Shown here: positions 1 through 10,466 of the stretch, piece by piece | Layout: every line of letters starts with the position of its first letter | Position numbering within the stretch: the stretch's first letter is position 1 | Assembly: GCA_032718475.1 (NCBI GenBank) | Contig: JAUCBJ010004059.1 | Span: 1-64,000, forward strand | Length of the DNA: 64,000 nucleotides | Reading direction: 5' to 3' | Origin: Nemertoderma westbladi | Taxonomy: Eukaryota; Xenacoelomorpha; Nemertodermatida; Nemertodermatidae | Position numbers and translations under genes: made by a program | The notes under the pieces: generated by a model | Database searches by the model: none | Told to the model about the DNA's origin: nothing | What the model saw: the letters and a program-made list of their open reading frames with translations, nothing else

Positions 1-4
1 ACCA

Positions 5-290
5 CACAAGTAAGTAAGTAAGTAAGTAAGTTTTCTTCGGCCGCTTGGCCAGGGATTACGCACAAAGTCTGACGACTTATTTCCAGTGCGGTCCCCCCAG
101 AACTTTACTCTGCAGAGGAAACTCTAGTACTCATTTAGCTACCACTTAAGGATGCAAGGCAGAGATGAGCCCTGGCTGGTCCCTTTAAAGCATTCGTGCC
201 GAAACGAAAATTGCCCTGGCCCATGTGAGGATCGAACCCACGACCTACAGGAGATGTGAATTCAATGCAACCACTACACCAAGGTGGAAC
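5..290 (-). mobile_element. tRNA-derived SINE, near full length
   Basis: Read on the minus strand, the element begins near 290 with a tRNA-like head: an A-box-like GGTGTAGTGG and a B-box-like GTGGGTTCGATCCTC near 230-250. A tRNA-unrelated body follows, containing GGGGGGACCGCACTGGAAAT, and it ends in an ACTT tetranucleotide tail at about 10-30. A 5'-truncated relative lies at 59572-59735, which shows the sequence is a dispersed family. The head is not a functional tRNA, because no cloverleaf closes. Transcription by Pol III is inferred from the box motifs. I did not assign it to a named SINE superfamily. Confidence 0.8.
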
Positions 291-1189
291 ACAATTGGCA
301 CACACAATTGGCACACACACAACTTGTCACAAATTACACACACTCGGGTCACTTGTCCGTTAGTCAGTGCCTTCCAGAATGTCACGTTATTATCATGTAT
401 CCTTGGATACTATCAGTGCACTATTTATTCCCTATGCTATTCAATGGGACAAGCTTTCTATTGTTCTTTTAACTCAATTCTAATTCTAGCGTGGTTGTTG
501 CTATGGTGACATTATGCAAAGCTAGCGGTAGAATTAGGGTAATTCCAATGCATACAGATCTGGGATGTTATTTAATAGTAATTCTTTAATGGTCAATGTC
601 CTGTTTTATACATGACTTTATGAATTTTATCGGCTATTGACTATGTTTGGGAGACTTTCGCACACTCATACGCATAATAAGATAAATCTCCGCTCCCTTG
701 ATCTATTAATTAATGGAATTTTGGGAATGTTATAAATTGCGTAAAAATGGCAATTTATTAAATTCATTAAAAGGCATGAATTTAAATTTATTCCCTGAAA
801 TTTTATTATTTGATAATTAAATGGACATATTTTGATTCTAGAACATGTCTGGGGACACAAGATCCTTAATTCTATGACAATTGTCTTTTTAAGAATATCG
901 GTAAATGCTACGATATCTTAATTGACTAGAATTGTTGAAGGATCTGAATTTTACAGATTTTGATTTATTAGATTTGCAAATATTAAATAATTAATATTTG
1001 AGATGGGCACCGATTTATTCCAGAACTTGTCTGGGGACGTTAACCACTGATTCTAGAATTTGTCTTTCAAGTATATCGGTGGGTGCCGCGATATCTTAAT
1101 CGACTAGAATTACAGATGGTCAAAGGGTTTAACAGATTTATTTTGCGTTATACGCTACTGTTAAAGGGACATCACGCTACTATATGTAT
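291..1189. repeat. AT-rich stretch with a degenerate 183-bp direct repeat
   Basis: No gene was seen. Two diverged copies of about 105 bp, each holding GTCTGGGGA and GACTAGAATT, lie at 827-932 and 1010-1111, offset by 183 bp. The rest is AT-rich without recognisable coding sequence. Confidence 0.5.
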
Positions 1190-1632
1190 TATTTAATATA
1201 CGGTATGAGAGCAATATCGCACGAAGCAATGTCAGTGTGAAGAGGCAAGTCGTTTCCAAGGTCTACCCAGAGCTTGGTTTAGCCGAGACACGAGGATCTG
1301 AACTTTGCATTCCTAATACTCTGCCTACCAATAATACTTGAATATAGTAGTGGCTTTATTGTACTTTAATAAGTACGGACATTTCATCTTACTGTAGTTA
1401 CGTATTTATAATATAATACGGACAGTAAGGAAAGAGAAAAACACTTGTTTCTCGCCGTCGCACTAAATATAATATAAGTAATTACGTACGCAATAAACAC
1501 GAACTATATTGCACTATTCTACTAAATAATCGCTAAATAATATTCTACTAAATTAAATAAAACGATTATAATAAAATTACATAGTAATACATACATAAAT
1601 ATAAAAATAATAAAATAATATAAAATAATAGA
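1190..1632 (-). mobile_element. Possible 3' LTR of the adjacent BEL/Pao element
   Basis: This stretch follows the integrase reading frame on the minus strand. It starts near 1632 with TGTGACTC and holds an AATAAA signal on the minus strand at 1360-1355. This is where a 3' LTR would sit. No second LTR copy is present in the window, so the far boundary is a guess. Confidence 0.25.
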
Positions 1633-1656
1633 GTCACACGCCCACTCCGAACGATA

Positions 1657-2879
1657 TTAAGTTGGGGAGTCCCTAGATGTCGGTTGGATTAGGGAAGTGG
1701 TCGTGGGAAGAGTTTCTTGCCTTCCATAGTTTCCGGAGAGCTCTCTGTCTCTTTCCAGTAAACATAAACGACCCACTGGGCGGTTGAGCTGTTGAGTCTC
1801 AAAGACTATCCCTGGTTTCTTAAAGTTACGCCGCATGACGACGAGTTCTACTGATCGCACCAAACCATCGCTCGAGATATAAGTCTCGATGATACGTCCT
1901 GTTTGCCATCGCTTACGTGGGAGATCGGGGTCCACAATAAGCACCATGTCTCCAGCGCTGACGTTTTCTTGCTGCGCAAACCACTTAGTTCGAAGTTGTA
2001 GAGTGGGCAGGTAATGTTTCTCGAAATGGTCAGCGAAACGACGGGATAGCAACTGCATAAGTTGCCAGGTTCGACGGCAGTACTCGTCTCCGTCTGTGAT
2101 CTCCGATCGTGGGAGCATGGCTACGGGTTTCTTCAGTAGAAAGTGCGCGGGTGTTAGCGCTTCCAGGGAATCAGGACTTGAAGAGACTGGCATAAGCGGT
2201 CTTTCGTTGAGATAGGCGGCGATTTCCTCCATTAACGTCCGCAATAGTTCGTCGGTGAGATAAGCGCGACAAGGTACAATAAAGTGGAACGCAGTCTTCA
2301 CGCTCCTAATCAATCTCTCCCAACTTCCTCCCCACCAAGGGGCGTCGGCGGCGTTGAAGGTCCAGCTAGACGCTGTTATCTTTAGCTGATCGTCCACCTG
2401 TCTTTTGTTCCAGTCCTTTACGTAAGCTTGAATTTCGTTGTTGGCGCCAATGAAGTTCGTTCCCTTATCCGATCTCATCGTGTTACTGGTTCCGAAGCGA
2501 GCGATCTGTCGTCGTAAACTCAACACGAAGCTGTTGGTGGATAGATCGTTTACCATATCGAGATGGATAGCTCTACAAGTCATACAAACGAAGATGACAC
2601 ACCATCTCTTGACTATAGTCCTGTAGTCCGGGCACGATATACTTCAATAGGGCCAAATAAATCCACACCGGTATTAGTAAAGGGTGGTTCATAGAAGCTT
2701 ACTCTTTCCCTAGGTAATTCTGCCTCTCGCTGTGTTAAAGGCCTACTGAATGCTTTCCTACAGGGTATGCAGTTCCTAAGAACTTGGTTCAGAGCCCTAC
2801 GGGGTTTATAAAAATAGTAGCGAGTTCGAATTTCGCTCAGAACTCGTTCTCTACCAGCATGGTACAGTAGTACCAGAGG
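1657..2879 (-). pseudogene. BEL/Pao LTR retrotransposon integrase fragment
   Basis: A 308-residue frame (2583-1657) matches the BEL/Pao integrase core. It has TCRAIHLD near the N-terminus, then SDKGTNFIGA, then the downstream APWWGGSWERLIRSVK region and the C-terminal domain typical of BEL elements. Immediately upstream (about 2860-2613) a second frame carries the zinc-binding region with HAGRERVL and NCIPC and the start of the catalytic core (FTNTGVDLFGPI). The two frames are separated by an indel near 2610, so the copy is dead. Reverse transcriptase and RNase H are absent. The upstream end stops at the foldback element starting at 2880, and weakly similar coding may resume beyond it at about 8045-8075, as expected if the foldback element landed inside the integrase. 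Confidence 0.85.
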
Positions 2880-2886
2880 GGTCCTA

Positions 2887-3155
2887 CGAATTACCGCAAA
2901 AGACCGCAAAAGACCAAAAAAGACCGCAAAAGACCGCAAAAGACCACAAAAGACCGCAAAAAACAATAAAAGACCGCAAAAAACCACAAAAGACCGCAAA
3001 AGACCACAAAAGAACAGAGAAGGCATGGATATACTGCAATACGAATTACCGCAAAAGACCGCAAAAGACCGCAAAAGACCACAAAAGACCGCAAAAGACA
3101 GCAAAAGACCGCAAAAGACAGCAAGTGAATGCAAAAGACCACAAAAGAGCACCAA
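2887..3155. repeat. 10-bp tandem repeat in left foldback arm
   Basis: The unit is AAAAGACCGC with frequent one-base variants (AAAAGACCAC, AAAAGACAGC). The array is interrupted once around 3015-3050 by an AGAGAAGGCATGGATATACT segment that also occurs in the opposite arm. The leucine/phenylalanine-rich frames across it are artefacts of the repeat. Confidence 0.9.
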
Positions 3156-3359
3156 GAAGTGAAAATTTAGTATTAGCGAGTGCCAGGCGCAGTCAGGCAG
3201 TCAGGTCAATGTATAGAAGTTTTGTAGACCTACATTTATGAATCAGACTGTCTGATCTGAAATTATTATACAGTACATTGTCATAATGTATTAATTAGAT
3301 TTTGATACAGTTCAACAATTATTTCACAACTTATTATTGTTTTAGGTTTGCTGGATGGA

Positions 3360-3475
3360 AATGTGGGGAGGTGGATGGGAATGTGAATGTGGGAATCAAT
3401 AAACGCTGTTGTTACCTACCAATTTAAGGAAAGGAGCGTTACAGCAGCAGCATTCTAACCAAAACAATAAACTAT
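3360..3475. repeat. 68-bp dispersed unit, inverted copy in left arm
   Basis: A G-rich GGATGGGAATGT stretch is followed by the reverse of the dispersed unit whose core is TTGTTTTGGTTAGAA and CCTGCTCCTTTCC. The same unit is at 7501-7560 in the right arm. Confidence 0.7.
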
Positions 3476-3479
3476 GTTG

Positions 3480-3671
3480 TTAACGGCACCAACCACAGTA
3501 CAAATTGAGGGAAAGTAGCAGAGGATCGGACAGCCACAGCACAATGATCGGTGAACAAAACAAGCCCAAAACAAACAAGCCAATAAAAACAAAGAAGACA
3601 ATGAGAGAGATGGCAAAAAACAAAATATTGTAGTTAAAAAGTACTGTAAAAGTTTGGTATGGTATGGTCAA
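3480..3671 (-). CDS. Small hydrophobic ORF in left foldback arm
   Basis: A 63-residue frame with one strong membrane-like segment (SLIVFFVFIGLFVLGLF, followed by PIIVLWL). A near-identical frame is in the right arm at 7275-7496. I do not recognise it. The similarity is expected simply because the arms are copies, so translation is unproven. Confidence 0.2.
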   Translation of the reverse strand: MTIPYQTFTVLFNYNILFFAISLIVFFVFIGLFVLGLFCSPIIVLWLSDPLLLSLNLYCGWCR

Positions 3672-4288
3672 TGGTCATTATGTGATTACGGGTCTGCCTA
3701 AACACCCAACTACACCCAACTTCAACCCAACTGCATCCAACTTACACCAAACTATACTGTATGGCACCCAACTTCCACAAATTATAATATGTACAGTAAC
3801 AAACTCTGAACTTCTGTGAGGAATTGCTGAGATATGAGCTTTTTAAAAGCTTCATGTACTGTATTTTGCACCCACTGCTGAGCAATTTTTGAAAATACTG
3901 TAACAAACTAACGTTTATATTTATTGCAGGTTGGTTCTAGAATAATTGATAAATTTAACAATAAATATACAAAGTAGAGATAGAGACTATTGGCGAACGA
4001 TCCAGATACCTACAGATGTCGACATATACCATGCACCGAAACTCCAAACTAATGAAGCTACAGTACAAACTAAACTGGCGCTGTGTTAATGTAAAAGGTA
4101 TTGATACACAGGAGGGTCACAGCCTTAACGACGAAATCGCATTGGAAGCTTCTGTTATGGGAATGGCAATGCTATAATTCGTTCAAAATTAATAGACATA
4201 ATATTCAATATTATACAGTATGTTTAATGCAATTATAATTATGTAATTATCCTTTATGTATCATGATACAGTAACGCTTTTAAATAAC

Positions 4289-4376
4289 GTCCTATTGGAT
4301 CCTAATAGGATCCTATTAGGCTCCTAATAGGATCATATTAGGCTCCTAATAGGATCCTATTAGGTTCATAATAGGA
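4289..4376. repeat. Palindromic CCTATTAGGATCC tandem repeat
   Basis: About four alternating copies of CCTATTAGGATCCTAATAGG-like units, each itself near-palindromic, lie just inside the inner end of the left foldback arm. Confidence 0.8.
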
Positions 4377-4959
4377 ATAAAATAACCTTTAGGAAATCAC
4401 TTGGAATTTGCCTAATGCAAGTCTACCTAGAGCGGCTAAATATCAAAGCTTAGAAATGCCTGTCAATCAACCTCCCAGGATAGCTGAAAGTAGTAAAGAG
4501 AGCCGCTTTATCTAGTGGTTGAGTTGTATTTCCCTTCCCCTGACTTATCTTACAACAACAATACTCCCCATAGGCATAGGCTAATGTTAAATATGCGAAG
4601 AACACACTGGCTAACACAACATCTGGACACATTAACATACATGACACATGATAAATTCATTATTCGAATGTTATACAAATTTAGTACTGTACTTTGTATT
4701 TTCTTACCTTTAATACTGTATCAGGGAGCCCAGTATAGGGTTAACTTAAGACCCAAGAAGTCCAATATACAGCGACATATACAGTATATGTAAACTAAGA
4801 TATGTACAACCCATACAGGGAAACACAAAGTGCTTGAATATTTGAATTTATAGTGCCTGAATTTATGTCTCTATAATTAAAAAAAATTTCTTGTTTTTAG
4901 GCCAATGTGAACTTTCCCAGAGTGCCCAGGAAAGTCGAAATAAAATAGGTCAACCTTTG

Positions 4960-5356
4960 TTTAAAGAGGTGGGTAGGTGGCTCGGTCGTTGGGATGGTAG
5001 GAAGGTGGATGGGAAGATGGGAATGTAGGAAGGTGGATGGGAATGTAGGAAGATGGGAATGTAGGGAGATCGGAATGTGGGAAGATGGGAATGACGTTAT
5101 TTTTACCTACCAATAGAGGGAAAGGAGCAGGTTACAGAGGCGGGCTTTTCTAACCAAAACAATAAACGATATTGTTACCAATTGAGGGATAGGAGCAGGT
5201 AACAGAGGCGGGCTTTTCTAACCAAAACAATAAACGATATTGTTACCAATTGAGGGATAGGAGCAGGTTACAGAGGCGGGCTTTTCTAACCAAAACAATA
5301 AACGATATTGTTACCAATTGAGGGAAAGGAGCAGATTACAGAGGCGGGCTTTTGTA
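4960..5356. repeat. GGAA/GGGAATG-rich stretch and 68-bp tandem array
   Basis: 4960-5095 is G-rich with GGTGGATGGGAATG repeats. From 5105 to 5356 there are about 3.7 copies of a 68-bp unit; the CGATATTGTT word recurs at 5167, 5235 and 5303. Single relatives of the unit are scattered through the window. Confidence 0.85.
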
Positions 5357-6055
5357 AACTGACGGAGATTAAATTTTGCTTTATTTTTACTAATTGCAAT
5401 TGTGCGCTAAGTCTCGCCATGAATGCGTGACTCGTCCCACAGAACATCCAGCTCTCCACACAACTATCACCCAACTACTCTCAACTTTGACTCACTTTCA
5501 CCCAACTACGCTCCACTTCCACCCAACTACATTCAACTTTCATCCAACTACACTTAACTTTCACCACTTTCTCGCACCCTATGTCAGAATTTTTCAAAAT
5601 AAAAAATTATAAAGCAAATTATAAAGTTGCCAAAAACCATACAAATTCTAATATACATCGCTTTTTTGGATGTGGAGTTGTGTAGGCCATACAGTACAAT
5701 ATATCTAATGTTTAGTTCAGAGGCATAACAGGTATTTTTCGTTCTGGAACTGAAATTTGGTGATACACATAATTTTTAAAATTTCGTGACCATGGTTTTC
5801 TGCGATAGTGGGTCGAGCCACGCAGTAAAGGCGAGCCTTAACGCACAATGATAATTAGTAAATAGGGCAAAATTTCATGTACGTGCGTCCGTCTTTCTGT
5901 CTGTCCATCTGTCTTTAATGAAAAATACATTCGTAAATAACTTTTGCAGATTTTAACCATTTTCAACAAAATTTTGTATGGGCGTACTGGAGAAAAAGTT
6001 CCAATATTTTAGAAAGTTACGGGCAAATACCTCTCGAACTTTTGGAATATTGGCA
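5357..6055. other. Foldback centre without recognisable gene
   Basis: Contains a CCAACTAC/CACCCAACT-rich patch (5465-5560) and a GTCTTTCTGTCTGTCC patch (5890-5915). Frames here are short and compositionally biased. I see no gene. Confidence 0.5.
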
Positions 6056-6410
6056 TATCCTACTGTACATATACTGTATGTACTAGAGACCACAGGCCGC
6101 GTCTATATGATTACATTGATCAACGTATGCAATTCTCTACCTTAGTGTGATGAATTATTAGTTCCACTAAGATCTGTACTGTATAACGATCTTATTGATT
6201 CTCGTAAAGATCTTGTCCATTCTGGCATATCATTTCTGTACATATACTGTATGTACTAGAGACCACAGGCCGCGTCTATATGATTACATTGATCAACGTA
6301 CGCAATTCTCTACCTTAGTGTGATGAATTATTAGTTCCACTAAGATCTGTACTGTATAACGATCTTATCGATTCTCGTAAAGATCTTGTCCATTCTGGCA
6401 TATATGTGAA
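6056..6410. repeat. 173-bp direct duplication
   Basis: Two nearly identical copies start with TGTACATATACTGTATGTAC (6064 and 6237) and run through GACCACAGGCCGCGTC and TAAAGATCTTGTCCATTCTG. The near identity suggests a recent local duplication. Confidence 0.85.
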
Positions 6411-7274
6411 TCATAATAAGAATGATAATAATAAGAAAGAATAAGAAGTAATGATAATAAGAAGTGAATCATAAGTTCTTTGCAGAATTTCTCTTGATCT
6501 GTACAGATCTTACCAGATCCCATTTTAGTTTATCAAAAATGTAAAAAGTTATAAAATTATTTCTGTTGTTTTGTTATAAATTATTATCAATTAATATAAA
6601 GGCCATGATTTTTAAAATAAAGCTGCTTAGTTTTTTTCTTGTATTCTATGATACATAAAAGATAATTACATTATTATAATTGCATTAAACATACAGTACT
6701 GTATAATATAGAAATTATTTCCATTAAATTTGTACTTATTATAAACATTGTCATTCCTTACAACAAAAGTTTCCAATGCGATTTCGTCGTTAACAGTGTG
6801 ACCCTCCTGTATATCAATACCGTTTTCATTTCCACCGCAATCCCACAGCGCCAGTTTAGTTTGTACATGTAGCTTCATTACGTTGGGATTTTGGTGAGTG
6901 GTATATGTACTGTAGACATCTGTAGGTATCTGGATCGTTCGCCAATAGTCTCGGTCTCTCCTTTGTATATTTATTGTTAAATTCATCAATTATTCTAGAA
7001 CCAACCTGCAATAAATATAAACGTTAGTTTGTTACAGTATTTTCATAAATTGCTCAGCAGTGGGTGCAAAATACAGTACATGAAGCTTTTAAAAAGCTCA
7101 TATCTCAGCAACTCCTCAAAGAAGTTCAGAGTTTGTTACTGTACATTATTATAATTTGTGGAAGTTGGGTGCTATACAGTATAATTTGGTGTAAGTTGGA
7201 TACAGTTGGGTGTAGTTGGGTGAAAGTTGTGTAGTTGGGCGGAAGTGGGGTGTAGTTGCTGAGTTGGGTGAAAG

Positions 7275-7496
7275 TTGGGTGTTTGGCAGACCCACAATCA
7301 CATAATGACCATACCATACCAAACTTATACAGTACTTTTTAACTACAATATTTTGTATTTAGCCATCTCGCTCATTGTCTTCTTTGTTTTTATTGGCTTG
7401 TTTGTTTTGGGCTTGTTTTGTTCACCGATCATTGTGCTGTGGCTGTCCGATCCTCTGCTACTTTCCCTCAATTTGTACTGTGGTTGGTACCGTTAA
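7275..7496 (+). CDS. Small hydrophobic ORF in right foldback arm
   Basis: A 73-residue frame matches the 63-residue frame at 3480-3671 almost throughout, including the membrane-like segment. See that entry; the function is unknown and coding status is doubtful. Confidence 0.2.
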   Translation: MGVWQTHNHIMTIPYQTYTVLFNYNILYLAISLIVFFVFIGLFVLGLFCSPIIVLWLSDPLLLSLNLYCGWYR

Positions 7497-7734
7497 CAAC
7501 ATAGTTTATTGTTTTGGTTAGAATGCTGCCGCTGTAACCTGCTCCTTTCCTTAAATTGGTAGGTAACAAAAGCGTTTATTGATGGGGGACTGTATCAAAA
7601 TCTAATTAATACATTATGACAATGTACTGTATAATAATTTCAGATCAGACAGTCTGATTAATAATGTAAGTCTACAAAACTTCTATACATTGACCTGACT
7701 GCGCCTGACACTCGCTAATACTAAATTTTCACTT

Positions 7735-8035
7735 CTTGGTGCTCTTTTGTGGTCTTTTGCTGTCTTTTGCGGTCTTTTGCTGTCTTTTGCGGTCTTTTGC
7801 GGTCTTTTGTGGTCTTTTGCGGTCTTTTGTGGTAATTCGTCTTGCAGTATATCCATGCCTTCTCTGTTCTTTTGTGGTCTTTTGCAGTCTTTTGTGGTTT
7901 TTTGCGGTTTTTTGCGGTCTTTTGTGGTTTTTTGCGGTCTTTTATGGTCTTTTGCGGTCTTTTGTGGTATTTTGCGGTCTTTTGTGGTCTTTTGCGGTCT
8001 TTTTTGGTCTTTTGCGGTCTTTTGCGGTAATTCGT
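7735..8035. repeat. 10-bp tandem repeat in right foldback arm
   Basis: Inverted counterpart of the array at 2887-3155, read here as GCGGTCTTTT with variants, with the same internal interruption near 7832-7868. Confidence 0.9.
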
Positions 8036-8041
8036 AGGACC

Positions 8042-8615
8042 GAGCCAGAGCCACACTCACTGATTGTACATATTGAATGATCCGCTTTTTTGTTTACTAC
8101 CGGTATTTCAGTGTATTTATGCCTGTATGCTGGTTGCAATGCAAATGTTACTGCAGTACTGTCTGAAGGTACTGTCTGACTGTAACACCAAGTGCCTTGA
8201 AATCAGCCTTGGCCTTGGGTTGGGAGTGTCGAGGAGAGTGACTTATCCCAGTATCCATCATTGTCAGATTGTCATACTGCTGTACTGCGGATGTAACCAC
8301 TACACAGCTACACTTCCTGACTTCTGCATGTAGTTCTGTAGTTTGTTAACGACTGTCTGACTGTAGACAATCTGGGAATCTGTACCGGTCCGGTACGTAC
8401 TGACCTCCTGATTTACGTTCTGCAGTTTTCTGGTTGTGTGTAGTTCAGTAGTTAGTAGTCAAGTCAGCCAGTAGTCAGCTGGTCAGGTACCCGTAGTGCA
8501 AATAACTCAAAACTCATACCGGTACTTCTACTACGGCAGTACGTATAGGCTAATTGTCAGATTGTAAGATACAGTACCGGTACCGGTAAGCGTAACGAAC
8601 GAGGGAGAAGTGACA
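8042..8615 (+). promoter_or_regulatory. Promoter/5' UTR zone of TARDBP
   Basis: About 570 bp directly before the start codon, unusually rich in short palindromic words: ACCGGTAC, GTACTG, CTGCAG, GGTCCGGTACGTAC, and CAGTCTG or CTGACTG variants. The same vocabulary lies before IPMK, GTF3C5 and DENND11. No TATA box is convincing. The regulatory role is inferred from position and composition. Confidence 0.5.
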
Positions 8616-9248
8616 ATGTCTTGGTTTATAAAAGTAGCTGAATCTACGACTGAGGATCCGATCGAAATTCCAGGGGAGCCGAGCGGTGAAATCCTCTTAA
8701 ACACACTGACAGCGCAGTTCCCGGGTGCCGTGGGGCTGAAGTACTGGAATGAGGAAACTGGCACATGGCGGGCGATGCGATCAAACGCGGAGGGACAGCT
8801 GTGTCCCGACGAGTTTCAAGGGATGCAGCTGTATATTGTAGTCTTCCCGAAGGAAAATAAGGAGGGGAATAAACGGAAGCTAGCGGCATCCGATTCGGGG
8901 TCGCAAGACGAGACCCCCTCCAAGGTAAAGAAAGTGAATAAAATAAAATGCAACGATCTGATAGTGCTTGGCGTCCCGTATTCTTTTACCGCCGAGGAAA
9001 TGTCTGACTATTTCTCGAAGTTCGGAGAATTGGAATCGTGCGAAATAAAAAACCACCGCAGTGGAGAATCTAAAGGTTTCGGCTTTATCCGATTCAAGGA
9101 GTACGAGGTGCAACGTAAAGTTCTCTCTTCGAAACACCAGCTGGGAAAGAGAAGTTGTGAGGTGAAGTTTCCTAACTCCAAGACCGGCAGTGTTTCTGGC
9201 ATGGCGGGTGATATTACAAAACTCTACCTAGGACAGCTCACAGAGGAT
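8616..9248 (+). CDS. TARDBP: TDP-43, coding exon 1 (N-terminal domain, RRM1)
   Basis: TDP-43 is a nuclear RNA/DNA-binding protein acting in splicing, RNA stability and repression of cryptic exons. This exon encodes residues 1-211. The first 80 or so residues match the oligomerising N-terminal domain (DPIEIPGEPSGEILL, AQFPGAVGLKY, IVVFPKEN). A basic nuclear localisation region follows (KRK at 87-89, KVKKVNKIK at 103-111). RRM1 spans about 114-186, with RNP2 LIVLGV and RNP1 KGFGFIRF. The exon ends in the first strand of RRM2 (LYLGQLTED) at a clean GTAAGT donor at 9249, phase 0. I chose the ATG at 8616 because the family starts there; an in-frame GTG two codons upstream is not a likely eukaryotic start. 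The remainder of RRM2 is in the exon at 17245. Confidence 0.95.
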
Positions 9249-10466
9249 GTAAGTTTAACTATTTATCTGTTTATTACAAAGAAAATAAATAGGTTTTTCA
9301 ATAGATCCGACTATTGATTGACTATTAATTGGCTACTCTACTATTCAGCTATTATATGCTTATTGCCCTAATTTAGGCTATGCTCTATCATATATCTGCA
9401 TATGCGTGCGGACCCGTGATTATTCCTGTATTCTACCATCCTGCCATTTGTTATCTGCAATCAGAGCCAAATACTAAATACTAAAGGTTTGTAATTTTCC
9501 GTAAAGGTAAAGTAAAATAAAGGTAAAGTAAAAGTAAAATTTTTCGTAAAGGTGATTCGTTACTAAGTTGAGATGGTGATCGAAAAATTGGCCAAAATTG
9601 CACTACGGAATTTATGAATGGACCAATACTGGTAATAGCACTAATAAGTAAGCACTCAGCATTACTGTATTGAAATATAATTATTATATTGAAACCACTG
9701 CGCGACACTAGGTACTGTAGTATTAATACCCTTATGTACTTCCACTCCGTGTAATAAAAAGTTATAGTTCATATCCGTACCTGTGGAATTTTCGTATTGC
9801 AAAAATAAGACTATAAGTATGAAATACCCTATGTTATTGAGATATTGTTTATTGTTTTGGTTAGAAAAGCCCACCACTGTAACCTGCTCCTTTCCGTTAA
9901 TTAAGTAATGGAGATTAGTTTATTGTTTTGGTTAGAAACCACCACCACTGTAACCTGCTTCTTTTGCCACAGGTACGCATATGAATGATAACCTAAGAAA
10001 ATAACAGAATAATAACTAATCTAAAAATACAGTAGCTGTAGGCTACGTTGCATCTTGGGTTGTAGCATTACTGTACCAGTACTGCAGTAGCCGGGTAGCA
10101 TCCAACTAACTGTCCAATGAGACTACATGATTCCAAAAATCCTTTAGAAGGCTTATTATTGGTAGAGTTAAAGAGGCTCCCTCCCAGGATTTAGTCTTAC
10201 GTTTTAAAGACAAGTCCCTAAAAGGTGCCACCCTGCTCCATAGCCTCTATCAAATGATAGAAAGACGCAGTGAATTGATACATTTTTGGCGGTTAATTCA
10301 AATTATCATCTTTCCATTACAAGGTAATTTGTAATTTAAAAAAAACCATGGAAAAATGAACAACTAAGAATTTTAGAATATGTATAGAGAATAAATAATT
10401 GAAAGTAATTTTACATTAACTGGTAAATATATTTTTTATATTTTATCGTAAGTGGAAATCATATGC
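9249..10466. other. TARDBP intron, first part
   Basis: Starts with the GTAAGT donor. Contains two tandem 68-bp-family units (9848-9900 and 9917-9968) and, at 10190-10330, a repeat related in inverted orientation to 16690-16870 (shared AAAGGTGCCACCCTGC and TTTTGGCGGT words). No exon was seen. Confidence 0.7.
9848..9968 (+). repeat. Two tandem copies of the dispersed 68-bp unit
   Basis: Both copies carry TTTATTGTTTTGGTTAGAAA followed by a CCACCACTGTAACCTGCT-type block, spaced about 69 bp apart, matching the array at 5105-5356. Confidence 0.85.

Larger units (their letters stand above)
2880..8041. mobile_element. Large foldback element with 1.4-kb inverted arms
   Basis: The left arm (2880 to about 4264) and right arm (about 6648 to 8041) are inverted copies of each other. 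The outer ends read GGTCCTACGAATTACCGC inward on both sides. Each arm starts with a few hundred bases of about 10-bp direct repeats, a design known from Drosophila FB elements. Flanking 9-mers at 2870-2878 and 8042-8050 agree at 7 of 9 positions, a possible decayed target duplication. The centre (4265-6647) holds several local repeats but no recognisable transposase. The two arms differ by indels and substitutions, so the insertion is not recent or the arms diverge freely. Confidence 0.8.

Noticed and set aside
225-290. A functional tRNA gene suggested by A- and B-box motifs
   Set aside because: No proper acceptor stem or anticodon arm can be formed, and a body with an ACTT tail follows; it is the head of a SINE.
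2613-3155. 180-codon frame joining FCGLL-type repeats to BEL integrase
   Set aside because: The N-terminal half is the 10-bp foldback repeat and only the C-terminal part is integrase, so the join is an insertion artefact.
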